64,000 bases of DNA from Olsenella_K sp036454645 (GTDB lineage Bacteria > Actinomycetota > Coriobacteriia > Coriobacteriales > Atopobiaceae), in the NCBI GenBank assembly GCA_036454645.1, contig JAZHSQ010000003.1:1-64000 (forward strand). The letters are read 5' to 3'. Under the pieces are notes generated by a model. It did no database searches and had not been told where the DNA came from. It worked only from the letters and a program-made list of their open reading frames with translations. Both the position numbers and the translations under genes were made by a program. Below are positions 49,255-58,309 of the stretch, one piece after another. Every line of letters begins with the position of its first letter. Position 1 is the first letter of the stretch.

Positions 49255-50674
49255 GCTGCGCCACCTCCTCTTCGGCGGCTCGCTGCGCGTCCGGCTGGTC
49301 AAGCTGGTCATCGCGAGCGCCCTGGCCGCCATCGGGGCCTTCTTCGCCCTCTCCTGGGCCGCGCACGTCGTGAGCAGGGATACGGGCGCGATGAGCTCCT
49401 ACATCAACAGGCGCTACGACGAGAGCGCCCGCAGCCTCGGCGACTTCATGGTCGCCAACGACGTGACCGAGGCGAGCTCGGGGAGGCTCGGGACCTGGGT
49501 GCACGAGCACCGCGACGTGGAGATCGAGGTCTTCAGCGACGAGGGCTTCGTCTACGCCTCCGACTTCATGCTCGACGGCAGCCAGCTCCCCAGCCTCGAC
49601 TCCGAGGAGCTCCCCGCCTACGACGGCATGCGCGTCTTCGGCCTCGAACTCGCAGACGGCACGCCCGTGACCGTCTACCTCTTCGGGTCCTTCAGCTTCG
49701 CGTTCCTCGTCGGCCTGAGGGCCGTCTGCGCCATGGCCGCCACGCTTCTCTTCTTCGTTCTCTTCCTCTGGGGGGTCACGCGTCGCGTCGCCTACGTGAG
49801 GCGCCTCGAGAGCGCCGTCGTGGCCATGGGCGCGGGCGACCTCGAGACCCCCGTGGAGGTGCGGGGCGACGACGAGCTCGCGAGCCTCGCCTCCCAGATG
49901 GACCAGATGCGCGTCTCGTTCTCCGAGCAGATCGAGTCGGAGAAGAGCGCCAAGCAGGCCAACCGCGACCTCGTCACCACCATGTCGCACGACCTGCGCA
50001 CGCCCCTCACGTCGCTTCTGCTCTACGTGCAGATCCTCAAGGACGGCAAGTACGCCGACGAGGCGCAGCTCGGGGAGTACCTCGACAAGATCTACGGTCG
50101 CAGCATGCAGATCAAGACCCTCTCGGACTCCCTCTTCCACCACTTCCTGGTGGAGGACGAGGCGCCGGGCGAGAAGGACGCGCGCGGACCGCTGGGCCTC
50201 GTGATGGGCGACCTCCTCGCGGAGTTCTCGTCCTCCCTCGAGGCCGCCGGCTTCGACGTCGTCCTGGAGGGCTCGCTCGAGGACGTGGAGCGCCCCGTCG
50301 ACGAGAGCGCGCTCGCGCGCGTCCTCGACAACCTGCTCTCCAACATCTACAAGTACGCGGCCCGCCACTCCGAGGTCACCATCCTCGCCTACCGCGACGC
50401 GCGCCGCTGCGAGGACGGGCGCGCGGCTGCGCTCGCGCCGGCCGACGTCTGCGGCCTCAGGATCACCAACGAGGTCGAGCCCGCCCCCGAGGCGCGCGAG
50501 AGCACCCGCATCGGCCTCGAGAACGTCCGCGCCCTCATGTCCCAGATGGGCGGCAGCTACCGCGTCGAGCGGGGGGACGCCCGCGACGGCGCACCCGGAA
50601 CCTACACCTCCGTCCTCGAGTTCTCGCTTCGCGCCCCCGATGGTCGGACGTCGTCCACAGAAGGAAGGAACTGA
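49247..50674 (+). CDS. Sensor histidine kinase, HAMP type
   Basis: A 475-residue membrane kinase. Helices lie at about 17-40 and 150-177, bracketing an extracytoplasmic sensor of about 110 residues. A HAMP domain follows (about 177-230), then the dimerisation helix with phosphoacceptor H248 in TTMSHDLRTPLTS. The ATP-binding domain has the N box LDNLLSNIYKYA, but the usual DxGxG box is not visible; the equivalent segment reads RITNEVE with a later RIGLENV. Some VanS-like kinases of anaerobes look the same. It overlaps the response regulator and ends one base before dltA. Confidence 0.9.
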   Translation: MSRLRHLLFGGSLRVRLVKLVIASALAAIGAFFALSWAAHVVSRDTGAMSSYINRRYDESARSLGDFMVANDVTEASSGRLGTWVHEHRDVEIEVFSDEGFVYASDFMLDGSQLPSLDSEELPAYDGMRVFGLELADGTPVTVYLFGSFSFAFLVGLRAVCAMAATLLFFVLFLWGVTRRVAYVRRLESAVVAMGAGDLETPVEVRGDDELASLASQMDQMRVSFSEQIESEKSAKQANRDLVTTMSHDLRTPLTSLLLYVQILKDGKYADEAQLGEYLDKIYGRSMQIKTLSDSLFHHFLVEDEAPGEKDARGPLGLVMGDLLAEFSSSLEAAGFDVVLEGSLEDVERPVDESALARVLDNLLSNIYKYAARHSEVTILAYRDARRCEDGRAAALAPADVCGLRITNEVEPAPEARESTRIGLENVRALMSQMGGSYRVERGDARDGAPGTYTSVLEFSLRAPDGRTSSTEGRN

Positions 50675-50675
50675 C

Positions 50676-52205
50676 ATGTCAGACGAGAAGAACCAGCAGG
50701 TGGCGAACGTCCTCGAGTGGCTCGAGGCCTCGGCGGCGGCGCATCCGGACAAGGTCGCCTTCGCGGACGACGCCTCCGAGCTCACCTACGCGAGGCTCGA
50801 GCGCGGCGCCCGCTCCGTGGCGACGGGGCTCGCCCGCGCCGGCGCGGTCCGCGAGCCGGTCGCGATCCTCCTTCCGCGCGGCGTGCTGCAGCCCCTCGCC
50901 ATGTTCGGCGTCGCCTACAGCGGCGGTCCCTACGTCGTGCTCGACTCGGGTTCGCCGCGCGAGCGCCTCGCCAAGATCGTGGCCTCGATGCGCCCGGCGC
51001 AGCTCCTCTGCTGCGACGAGACCCGCGAGCTCGGGGAGGGCCTGCTGCCGGGCCGCTGCCTGGACGTCCGCGCCGCCGCCTCGCTCGAGCCCGACGACGA
51101 GCTCCTCGCCGACGTGCGGCTCGCCTCGAGCCCCGAGGACCTGCTCTACGTGCTCTACACCTCCGGCTCCACGGGCACGCCCAAGGGCGTCATGGTGACG
51201 CACGCCAACGTCGCCTCCTACGTCTCGTGGTTCGCGGACACCTTCGGGATCGACGAGTCCACCGTGTTCGGCAGCCAGACGCCGTTCTACTTCAGCATGT
51301 CCGTCTCGGACCTGTTCGCCTGCGTGCGCCAGGGCGCCACGATGCAGATCGTCCCGCGCGCGCTCTTCTCGTTCCCCGTGCGCCTGGTCGAGTTCCTGAA
51401 CGAGCGCCGCGTGAACACCCTGTACTGGGTGCCCACGGCCCTCCAGATCTTCTCGCGCTGGGACGTGCTCTCGGTGGCGCCGCTCGAGTTCGTCCGCAAG
51501 GTCATGTTCGCCGGCGAGGTCATGCCGACGCCGACCCTCAACTACTGGATGGACCACCTGCCCGAGGCGCGCTTCGCCGACCTCTTCGGCCCCACCGAGA
51601 CGACCGACATCTGCACCTACTACAAGGTGGACCGCCGCCTCGCCGACGACGAGCCGCTGCCGATCGGCAGGCCCTGCGAGGGGCTGCGCGCCTACGTCCT
51701 CACCGAGGACGGCCGGCAGGCGAAGGTGGGCGAGGAGGGCGAGCTCTACGTGGGTGGCCCCTTCGTGGCCAAGGGCTACCTGGGCGACGCCCGCCGCACG
51801 ATGCAGGCCTTCGTGCCCGACCCGCTCGACCCCGCCCGCGGGTTGGTCTACCGCACGGGCGACATCGTCCGCATGGGCGAGGACGGCAACCTGCGCTACG
51901 TGAGCCGCAAGGACACGCAGATCAAGCGCAGCGGCTACCGCATCGAGCTCGGCGAGGTCGAAGCCGCCGCCGTGGCGGTGGAGGGCGTGGGCTCCTGCGC
52001 CGCCGTCTTCGAGGCCGCGCGCGACCAGATCGTGCTCTTCTGCACCGGCCGCAAGCTCGACCGGGACCGGGTGGCCAAGGCGCTGCGCGCCCGCCTGCCG
52101 CACTACATGGTGCCGGACAGGATAGAGACGGTCCGCACCATGCCGCTCAACCGCAACGGCAAGATCGACCGGCACGCGCTGGCGGCGCTGGGCGCCTCGG
52201 CGTAG
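50676..52205 (+). CDS. dltA: Amino-acid adenylation enzyme, DltA type
   Basis: A 509-residue adenylating enzyme. Core motifs are LYTSGSTGTPKGVMVTH (A3), FGPTETT (A5), YRTGDIVR (A7), KRSGYRIELGE (A8) and NRNGKIDR (A10). It would activate D-alanine and load it on the carrier protein encoded next (dltC). The size is that of a stand-alone DltA, not a modular synthetase. The ATG at 50676 starts one base after the kinase stop, so the regulatory genes and dlt are one unit. The amino-acid choice is inferred from the operon and not from specificity residues. Confidence 0.88.
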   Translation: MSDEKNQQVANVLEWLEASAAAHPDKVAFADDASELTYARLERGARSVATGLARAGAVREPVAILLPRGVLQPLAMFGVAYSGGPYVVLDSGSPRERLAKIVASMRPAQLLCCDETRELGEGLLPGRCLDVRAAASLEPDDELLADVRLASSPEDLLYVLYTSGSTGTPKGVMVTHANVASYVSWFADTFGIDESTVFGSQTPFYFSMSVSDLFACVRQGATMQIVPRALFSFPVRLVEFLNERRVNTLYWVPTALQIFSRWDVLSVAPLEFVRKVMFAGEVMPTPTLNYWMDHLPEARFADLFGPTETTDICTYYKVDRRLADDEPLPIGRPCEGLRAYVLTEDGRQAKVGEEGELYVGGPFVAKGYLGDARRTMQAFVPDPLDPARGLVYRTGDIVRMGEDGNLRYVSRKDTQIKRSGYRIELGEVEAAAVAVEGVGSCAAVFEAARDQIVLFCTGRKLDRDRVAKALRARLPHYMVPDRIETVRTMPLNRNGKIDRHALAALGASA

Positions 52206-52314
52206 GGGGCGGCCGCAGCCTGCCGGCGGCAGGTCAGTAGCTTCGAGCAACAGTCGCACGTCGATGGCCGCCGGGAGGCGGCGGGCCCCGCGGGGCCGAG
52301 GAGGGAGAGGCACC

Positions 52315-52551
52315 ATGGAGGACACCAAGCAGCAGGTCAAGGAGATTCTCGAGAGGCTCGTGCCGGGCGTGGACGTCGAGGGGACGCCCGACCTGGTCAA
52401 GGCCGGCGTGATCGACTCGATGGTCTCGATCATGCTGGTCAACGAGCTCGAGGACGCCTTCGACATCGAGGTGACGCCGCTCGACATGGTCCCGGAGAAC
52501 TTCTCCTCCGTGCAGGCGATCGCCGACTTCGTCGACGGCCAGCTCGCCTAG
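52315..52551 (+). CDS. dltC: D-alanyl carrier protein, DltC type
   Basis: A 78-residue acyl-carrier-type protein. The phosphopantetheine serine lies in GVIDSM, and the surrounding acidic helices (MVSIMLVNELEDAFDIEVTP) are typical. It carries activated D-alanine from DltA to the membrane. ATG 52315 has GAGGGAGAGG upstream. It sits between dltA and dltB, an order different from the common A-B-C-D. The gap from dltA is 109 nt and contains no terminator. Confidence 0.9.
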   Translation: MEDTKQQVKEILERLVPGVDVEGTPDLVKAGVIDSMVSIMLVNELEDAFDIEVTPLDMVPENFSSVQAIADFVDGQLA

Positions 52552-52560
52552 GGGGCTCCC

Positions 52561-54156
52561 GTGTCGCTCTCCTCCTGGTCCTACCTGCTCGCCTTCCTGC
52601 CCGCGACCGTCCTCGCCTACGCGCTCTGCCCCCGGCGGGCGCGCTGGGCGGTCGTCCTGGCGGCGAGCTACTGCTTCCTGTGGCTCTCGAGCGGATGGCT
52701 CGTGCTCTACGTGGCGCTCGCCACCCTCGTCACCTACGGGAGCGCGCTCTGGGTCCAGGGGGTCTTCCGCAGAGGGGAGCAGGCGGCGCCCGCGGACGAG
52801 ACGCGCCGGCAGGCCCGGGAGCGCCGGCGGGCGACCAAGCGCCGCGCCAGGCGCGTCATGCTCGTCGGGGTCCTCGCCGACCTCGCGGTCCTTGTCGCCC
52901 TCAAGTACGGCGGCATGCTCGCGAGCTCCCTCGACGCCCTCCGCGGCGCCCTGGGGATGCAGCCCCTCTTCGGGGGCGCGAGCGCGGTGGCGATGCCGCT
53001 CGGCATCTCCTTCTACACCCTCATGTGCATGGGCTACGTGATCGACGTCTACCGCGGCAAGTACGAGGCCTGCCGCAACCTCGGCACGGTCGCTACCTTC
53101 GTGGCCTTCTTCCCGCACCTGACCGAGGGCCCGATCGGCACCTTCGACGCGCTCGCGCCGCAGCTGCGCGCGGGCCGGGTCGCCCGCGGCAGGGCGCTCA
53201 CCCGCGCGACCTACCTCATCCTCTGGGGCCTCTTCAAGAAGCTCGTGGTCGCCGACCGCCTGAACCCGCTCGTCGGGGAGGTCTTCGCCAACCACGCCTC
53301 CTACCAGGGGCTCGTCGTGGTGCTCGCCGCCGTGCTCTACACGGTGCAGCTCTACGCGGACTTCTCGGGCGTGGTCGACGTGGCGCGGGGCTCGGCCGAG
53401 CTCATGGGCGTCTCGCTGGCGCCCAACTTCCGCCAGCCGTTCTTCTCGCACGACGTGAACGAGTTCTGGCGCCGCTGGCACATGACCCTGGGCGCCTGGC
53501 TCAAGGAGTACGTCTTCTTCCCGGTCTCGCTCTCGGGCGCGACGCGGCGCGTCACCACGTGGGCGCACGCGCACCTGAAGGGCAACGCGGCCAGGGTCGC
53601 CTCGACGCTGCTCGCCCTCCTCGCCGTGTGGAGCGCCTGCGGCATCTGGCACGGCGCCTCCTGGAAGTACCTGGTCTACGGCTTGTACTACTTCGCCCTG
53701 GTCTTCCTCGGCATGCTGCTCGAGCCGGTCTTCGCACGGCTCGCGTCGGCGCTCGGTCAGGACCGGAGGGCGCCCCTCTGGCGCGGGGTCGCCGTGGCGC
53801 GCACGTGCCTTCTGGTCGTCGTGGGCATGACGCTGTTTCGCGCGGACACGCTCGCGGACTTCGGGCAGATGGTGGCGTCGGTCTTCGCCGGCGCGGGTCT
53901 GGGGCCCCTGGCCTCGGGCGAGCTCTTCGCCCACGGCTGCGACCTCCTCGACCTTAGGGTCGCGCTCGCCGGCGCGGCCGTCATGCTCGCCTTCGACGTG
54001 CTCCAGCGGCGGCCCGGCGGCGTGAGCGGTCTCGTGCTCGACCACGGGACCCCCCTCAGGTGGGCCGCGGGCGTGGGGCTTCTGTGCGCCGTGGTGGTCT
54101 TCGGCGCCTACGGGGTGGGCTACTCCCCGGTGGCCTCGATCTATGCAGGCTTCTAG
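52561..54156 (+). CDS. dltB: MBOAT-family D-alanyl transfer protein, DltB type
   Basis: A 531-residue membrane O-acyltransferase starting at GTG. It has about ten to twelve helices and the MBOAT motifs FSHDVNEFWRRWHMTLGAWLKEYVFF and CGIWHGASWKYLVYGLYY, with the catalytic histidine in the IWHG block. DltB moves D-alanine from DltC across the membrane toward teichoic acid. It starts nine bases after dltC. A charged insert (EQAAPADETRRQARERRRATKRRARR) lies between early helices. Confidence 0.92.
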   Translation: MSLSSWSYLLAFLPATVLAYALCPRRARWAVVLAASYCFLWLSSGWLVLYVALATLVTYGSALWVQGVFRRGEQAAPADETRRQARERRRATKRRARRVMLVGVLADLAVLVALKYGGMLASSLDALRGALGMQPLFGGASAVAMPLGISFYTLMCMGYVIDVYRGKYEACRNLGTVATFVAFFPHLTEGPIGTFDALAPQLRAGRVARGRALTRATYLILWGLFKKLVVADRLNPLVGEVFANHASYQGLVVVLAAVLYTVQLYADFSGVVDVARGSAELMGVSLAPNFRQPFFSHDVNEFWRRWHMTLGAWLKEYVFFPVSLSGATRRVTTWAHAHLKGNAARVASTLLALLAVWSACGIWHGASWKYLVYGLYYFALVFLGMLLEPVFARLASALGQDRRAPLWRGVAVARTCLLVVVGMTLFRADTLADFGQMVASVFAGAGLGPLASGELFAHGCDLLDLRVALAGAAVMLAFDVLQRRPGGVSGLVLDHGTPLRWAAGVGLLCAVVVFGAYGVGYSPVASIYAGF

Positions 54157-54175
54157 CGCCTTCGGAGGCGATGAC

Positions 54176-55150
54176 ATGGACGGAAAGGTGAGGCCCGCAG
54201 GCGAGGCCGAGGGCGCGTCGGCGGCGCAGGGCGCTGCGGGGGCGACGGGCGCTGCGGCGACGGGGGCGCCCGCTGCCGGAGGGGACGGACGGCGCGGGCT
54301 CGGCCGCGGCGCGCTGCGCGTCTGCTGCGCCCTCCTCGTCGCGTTGGCGGCCCTGCTGGGGCTCGGCCGGTTGCTCCAGACGCGCGACCCGAGCGCGACC
54401 AAGGGCGTGCTCTACCCCTTCGTGTACAACTACGCCAAGATGGACGAGGACTCGATCGACGCCCTCGTCGTGGGCGACTCGAGCGCCATGTACGACATAT
54501 CGCCCAAGGTCATGGGCGAGCGGACGGGCATCTCCTCCTACAACGCCGGCAGCCCCAACCAGTCCGTCGAGACCTCCTGGGAGCTCGTGCGCGACGTGTG
54601 GGGCCACCAGAGCCCGCGCTACGTGGTGCTCGAGGTCAACGAGCTCTTCACCGAGACCGAGACGGACAAGGCCGTGAAGAGCATGCTGCAGACGGCCCTG
54701 CCCGTCCTGCGCGACCACAGCAACTGGAAGCTGCTCGCCACGGGCGGGCTCGGGCAGGACGGCTCGGCGCTCACCGAGGACCTGGGCTACTACCCCTCCG
54801 ACGACGTGGTGGCGTGCACCAACGCGGACTACATGGCGACCAACGCCCAGCCGGGGGAGATCCCGTTCTGGTCGAGGGCCTACCTCGGCTGGATCCAGCG
54901 CGTCTGTGAGGAGCACGGCGCGACCCTGGTGCTCGTCTCGACCCCCAACGCGAGCGAGTGGAGCCAGTCCAAGCACGACCTCGTCGCGGCCTGGGCCTCC
55001 GAGCACGGCCTCGCCTACCTGGACGCCAACGTCGACCCCTCGGTCGGCGTCGACTGGTCCCAGGACACGCGCGACGGCGGGATGCACCTCAACCGCTCCG
55101 GTGGCACGAAGCTCTCGAACTGGCTCGCGGACCGGCTGGCGGAGCTGTAG
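54176..55150 (+). CDS. SGNH-type membrane-anchored protein, DltD-like
   Basis: A 324-residue protein with a cytosolic low-complexity N-terminus, one helix at about 40-60 (CCALLVALAALLGLGRLL), and an extracytoplasmic SGNH-hydrolase-like domain. The nucleophile block is VVGDSSAMYDISP, and the C-terminal catalytic D-x-x-H equivalent is in GGMHLNRSG. This is the role DltD plays in the final transfer of D-alanine. It is shorter than classical DltD (about 400), so it may be a divergent DltD or an acetyl-type transferase partner of the MBOAT protein. ATG 54176 follows GGAGG; the longer frame from 54143 overlaps dltB. Confidence 0.75.
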   Translation: MDGKVRPAGEAEGASAAQGAAGATGAAATGAPAAGGDGRRGLGRGALRVCCALLVALAALLGLGRLLQTRDPSATKGVLYPFVYNYAKMDEDSIDALVVGDSSAMYDISPKVMGERTGISSYNAGSPNQSVETSWELVRDVWGHQSPRYVVLEVNELFTETETDKAVKSMLQTALPVLRDHSNWKLLATGGLGQDGSALTEDLGYYPSDDVVACTNADYMATNAQPGEIPFWSRAYLGWIQRVCEEHGATLVLVSTPNASEWSQSKHDLVAAWASEHGLAYLDANVDPSVGVDWSQDTRDGGMHLNRSGGTKLSNWLADRLAEL

Positions 55151-55273
55151 CGGCCCCACGTCCTTCTCCGTGGACGCTGACGGACGCAGAGGGCGGCGCC
55201 GGGCGCGCGTGGGCTACACTCGGGTGGACTGACACGCCGGGCCCGCCTGCGGGCCACGAGAAGGGGAGGCACC

Positions 55274-56566
55274 ATGTCCACGCCCGAATCCTGCGGTCTG
55301 GGAACCAAATGCGTCCAGGCGGGCTACGAGCCCGAGAACGGCGGCCCGCGCCAGGTCCCGATCGTCCAGTCCACGACCTTCAAGTACGACACGAGCGAGG
55401 ACATGGGCAGGCTCTTCGACCTCGAGGCGGAGGGCTACTTCTACTCGCGGCTGCAGAACCCCACCTGCGACCACGTGGCCGCCAAGATCTGCGCCCTGGA
55501 GGGCGGCACGGCCGGCATGCTGACCAGCTCCGGGCAGGCGGCCAACTTCTTCGCCCTCTTCAACGTCTGCCAGGCGGGCGACCACGTCGTGGCTTCGAGC
55601 TCCATCTACGGCGGCACCTACAACCTGATCAAGGTGACCATGGCCAAGATGGGCATCGAGTCCACGTTCGTCTCGCCCGACGCCACCGACGACGAGCTCG
55701 ACGCGGCCTTCAGGCCCAACACCAAGGTCATGTTCGGCGAGTCGATCGCCAACCCCGCGCTCACGGTGCTCGACATCGAGCGCTTCGCCCGCGCCGCCCA
55801 CGCGCACGGCGTCCCGCTGATCGTGGACAACACCTTCCCCACGCCGATCAACCTGCGTCCCTTCGAGTGGGGCGCCGACATCGTGACGCACTCCACGACC
55901 AAGTACATGGACGGTCATGCCTCGGCGGTCGGCGGCGCGATCGTGGACTCCGGCAACTTCGACTGGATGGCGCACGCGGACAGGTTCCCCGGGCTGACCA
56001 CGCCGGACGAGAGCTACCACGGCATCGTCTACGCAGAGAGGTTCGGGCAGGGCGGCGCCTTCATCACCAAGGCAACCTCCCAGCTCATGCGCGACTTCGG
56101 CTCCACGCAGTCGCCGCAGAGCGCCTACCTGCTCAACCTCGGGCTCGAGTCGCTCCACGTGCGCATGGCTCGCCACGTGGAGAACGGCCAGGCGGTCGCG
56201 GAGTTCCTCGAGGCGCACCCCAAGGTGGAGAAGGTCGCCTATCCCGGGCTTGCGAGCAGCCCCTACCACGAGCTCGCGCGCAGGCTCATGCCCAAGGGCG
56301 GCTGCGGCGTGGTCTCCTGCGAGCTCACCGGCGGGCGAGAGACGGCCTCGCGGTTCATGCGCGCGCTCAGGCTCGCCTCGATCGAGACGCACGTGGCGGA
56401 CTCGCGCACCTGCTGCCTCAACCCGGCGAGCAGCACGCACCGGCAGATGAGCGACGAGGAGCTGGCGGCCGCGGGCGTGCCCGCCGGCCTGGTCAGGATC
56501 TCCTGCGGGCTCGAGGACAAGGAAGACATCATCGCCGACCTCGCGCAGGCGCTCGATGCCTGCTAG
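55274..56566 (+). CDS. O-acetylhomoserine sulfhydrylase-type PLP enzyme
   Basis: A 430-residue member of the Cys/Met-metabolism PLP family. The PLP lysine is K210 in STTKYMDGHA, and the family block DNTFPTPINLRPFEWGADIV precedes it. The closest overall pattern is O-acetylhomoserine aminocarboxypropyltransferase, which makes homocysteine from O-acetylhomoserine and sulfide. A gamma-lyase activity cannot be excluded. Selenide could be an alternative nucleophile in a selenium-rich organism; that is speculation. A GGGGAGG precedes the ATG. The stop codon overlaps the next gene by 11 bases. Confidence 0.9.
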   Translation: MSTPESCGLGTKCVQAGYEPENGGPRQVPIVQSTTFKYDTSEDMGRLFDLEAEGYFYSRLQNPTCDHVAAKICALEGGTAGMLTSSGQAANFFALFNVCQAGDHVVASSSIYGGTYNLIKVTMAKMGIESTFVSPDATDDELDAAFRPNTKVMFGESIANPALTVLDIERFARAAHAHGVPLIVDNTFPTPINLRPFEWGADIVTHSTTKYMDGHASAVGGAIVDSGNFDWMAHADRFPGLTTPDESYHGIVYAERFGQGGAFITKATSQLMRDFGSTQSPQSAYLLNLGLESLHVRMARHVENGQAVAEFLEAHPKVEKVAYPGLASSPYHELARRLMPKGGCGVVSCELTGGRETASRFMRALRLASIETHVADSRTCCLNPASSTHRQMSDEELAAAGVPAGLVRISCGLEDKEDIIADLAQALDAC

Positions 56567-56987
56567 CGCCGCGGGCGGGGCCGCGGGGTCCGGCGGTGCC
56601 GCGGGCCCGCGCGCAGACCTCGTGCGCGCCCGCGCCGAGCTCGAGCGCGCCGTGGTCGGCCTGGGGCTGCCCGCGGAGCTCGCCGGGGTCCTCGCCCGCG
56701 AGCTGCGCGGCGAGGGGTCCCTGCGCCGCATGAGCGCCTACCTGCGCGAGGTCCGTCCGACCCGGATGGAGGACATCGCCGACGAGCTGCTCGCCATCAC
56801 CTTCGAGCGCGACGTCTGGAGCGAGCGGAAGGCGAGCGAGGAGTCCAACCACCGCTTCTACGAGATGCAGCGCGCGGGGATCCGCTCGGCCGACGTGGAC
56901 GACGAGCTCGAGGACGAGATGGACGCGCTCGAGCGGGACGACGCCGGCGACGGCGGCGACGGGACCGCGGGGGGCCTCGGGTACTGA
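56556..56987 (+). CDS. Small hypothetical protein coupled to the PLP enzyme
   Basis: A 143-residue protein of unknown function. The first 25 residues are Ala/Gly-rich, followed by two predicted helices (RARAELERAVVGLGLPAELAGVLARELRG and RMEDIADELLAITFERDVWSERKASEESNHRFYEMQRAG) and an acidic tail. It has no membrane segment. The start ATG lies inside the last codons of the PLP enzyme, so the two are translationally coupled. The charged helical core and conserved-looking ending suggest a real protein; no family was recognised. Confidence 0.6.
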   Translation: MPASAAGGAAGSGGAAGPRADLVRARAELERAVVGLGLPAELAGVLARELRGEGSLRRMSAYLREVRPTRMEDIADELLAITFERDVWSERKASEESNHRFYEMQRAGIRSADVDDELEDEMDALERDDAGDGGDGTAGGLGY

Positions 56988-57050
56988 GCGCGGGCGCGCG
57001 GCCGGCCGGCGCGCGTCCTCGGGCCGCGCGTCCTTCTCGCCTACCGGCGC

Positions 57051-58073
57051 CTAGGCGCCCGCCCCTTGCCTCGGCAGGGCGCGGGCGAGCACGCGGTCGT
57101 AGGTCGCGGCCAGGACCTGCTGGAACAGCGTGCCGATGACGACGGGGAACATGACCTCGGGCGGGAAGTAGTTGGCCGCGATGACGGCGCCCGCCGAGAT
57201 GTTGCGCATGCCCGCGCCGAAGGTCATGGAGACGGTGACGTCGCGCGGCTGTCGCAGGAGGCGCGCTGCGATGAGGCCCCACAGGTACGCGGTCGCCGAG
57301 AAGAGCGCGATGAAGGCCATGACCGCGACGAGGACGGGCGTGAGTCCGCGCAGGTAGGGAGCGATGCCCGACGCGTTCGTCGTGATGATGGCGACCATGG
57401 CGATGCGGGCGGCCGGGGCGAGCGGGGGCGCGAGGCGGCGCTTGGCGCTGCCGTGCGAGAGGTCGTTTGTGAGCGTGCCCACGACGACCGGGATGGCGAC
57501 GGTCAGGAGCAGGTTCAGCATCATCGACGTGAGGTCCACCTGGATCGTCTGACCCATCAGGAGCTTCAGGGTGAGCGGCAGCGTGACAGGCGAGAGCAGC
57601 GAACTCGCGAGGAGGATCACCAGGCTCAGGGCCTGGTTGCCGCCGCCGATGCCGCACCACATGACCGTCAGCGCGGCGACGGGGACGGAGTACTCGAGCA
57701 AGATCCCGCAGACGATCTGCTGGTCGAACCCGAACAGCAGGCTTGCGAGGGCGAAGGCGAGCGCGGGCAGGGCGGCGATGGAGAGCGCGAGCGTCACCAG
57801 GATGGGCAGCGGGCGGGCGAGCGCGTCCCTCGAGCTCCCGAGGGTGTTGGAGAGCGCGCCCTGGAAGGAGACGAACGCGAAGAGCGGCGTCACGGCCGGG
57901 TGCAGGAGCGAGACCTGGTCGGGGAAGAGGCAGGCCACCAGCACGCAGGCGGGCGAGATCCACATCATGTGGTGCCCGATGTAGTCCCCGATCGCACGCC
58001 AGGCCCCCAAGGCCGCCTCCTCCAGGTTGATTGCGCCGCCATGGGTCCGGCGGGGCCGCTTCCACGATGCCAC
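57051..58073 (-). CDS. Bile acid:sodium symporter-family (BASS/SBF-like) transporter
   Basis: A 340-residue membrane protein with about ten helices. Blocks such as LEYSVPVAALTVMWCGIGGGNQALSLVILLASSLLSPVTLPLTLKLL and FGAGMRNISAGAVIAANYFPPEVMFPVVIGTLFQQ match the BASS family, with the crossed helices rich in Gly, Asn and Gln that bind Na+. Members carry bile acids, pantothenate, pyruvate or other organic acids with Na+. No substrate can be assigned. The first about 50 residues before the first helix may be partly a wrong start. It is divergent from the rsmJ-type gene. Confidence 0.85.
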   Translation of the reverse strand: MASWKRPRRTHGGAINLEEAALGAWRAIGDYIGHHMMWISPACVLVACLFPDQVSLLHPAVTPLFAFVSFQGALSNTLGSSRDALARPLPILVTLALSIAALPALAFALASLLFGFDQQIVCGILLEYSVPVAALTVMWCGIGGGNQALSLVILLASSLLSPVTLPLTLKLLMGQTIQVDLTSMMLNLLLTVAIPVVVGTLTNDLSHGSAKRRLAPPLAPAARIAMVAIITTNASGIAPYLRGLTPVLVAVMAFIALFSATAYLWGLIAARLLRQPRDVTVSMTFGAGMRNISAGAVIAANYFPPEVMFPVVIGTLFQQVLAATYDRVLARALPRQGAGA

Positions 58074-58150
58074 CTTAGCGCGTGGGCCGCGGTGCGCGGC
58101 TGTCGCGCTCGCATCGGACCACCCGTTGCAATAAACCTCTGATCGCGGGC

Positions 58151-58221
58151 TTCTCGGGACGCAGTGCGGGGCCGCGGGGCGCAGTGCGCGGGGTTCTCGG
58201 GACGCAGTGCGGGGCCGCGGG
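58151..58221. repeat. Pair of 28-bp direct repeats
   Basis: The unit TTCTCGGGACGCAGTGCGGG plus eight more bases occurs at 58151-58178 and again, identically, at 58194-58221. A partial third copy (GCGCAGTGCGCGGGG) lies between them. Confidence 0.9.
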
Positions 58222-58229
58222 CCCCGTAA

Positions 58230-58309
58230 TTACGCACGGGTGAGAAAAAACATAAAAATAAAAACAAATGAGCTGGGCTTTTGTGGAAGTGCGTTTCAGC
58301 CGTGCGTAA
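58230..58309. promoter_or_regulatory. Wide inverted repeat enclosing an A-rich tract
   Basis: TTACGCACGG (58230-58239) is perfectly complementary to CCGTGCGTAA (58300-58309). Between the arms are about 60 bases including a long A-rich run, rare in this genome. It could be a paired binding site or a structured RNA. Confidence 0.5.
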
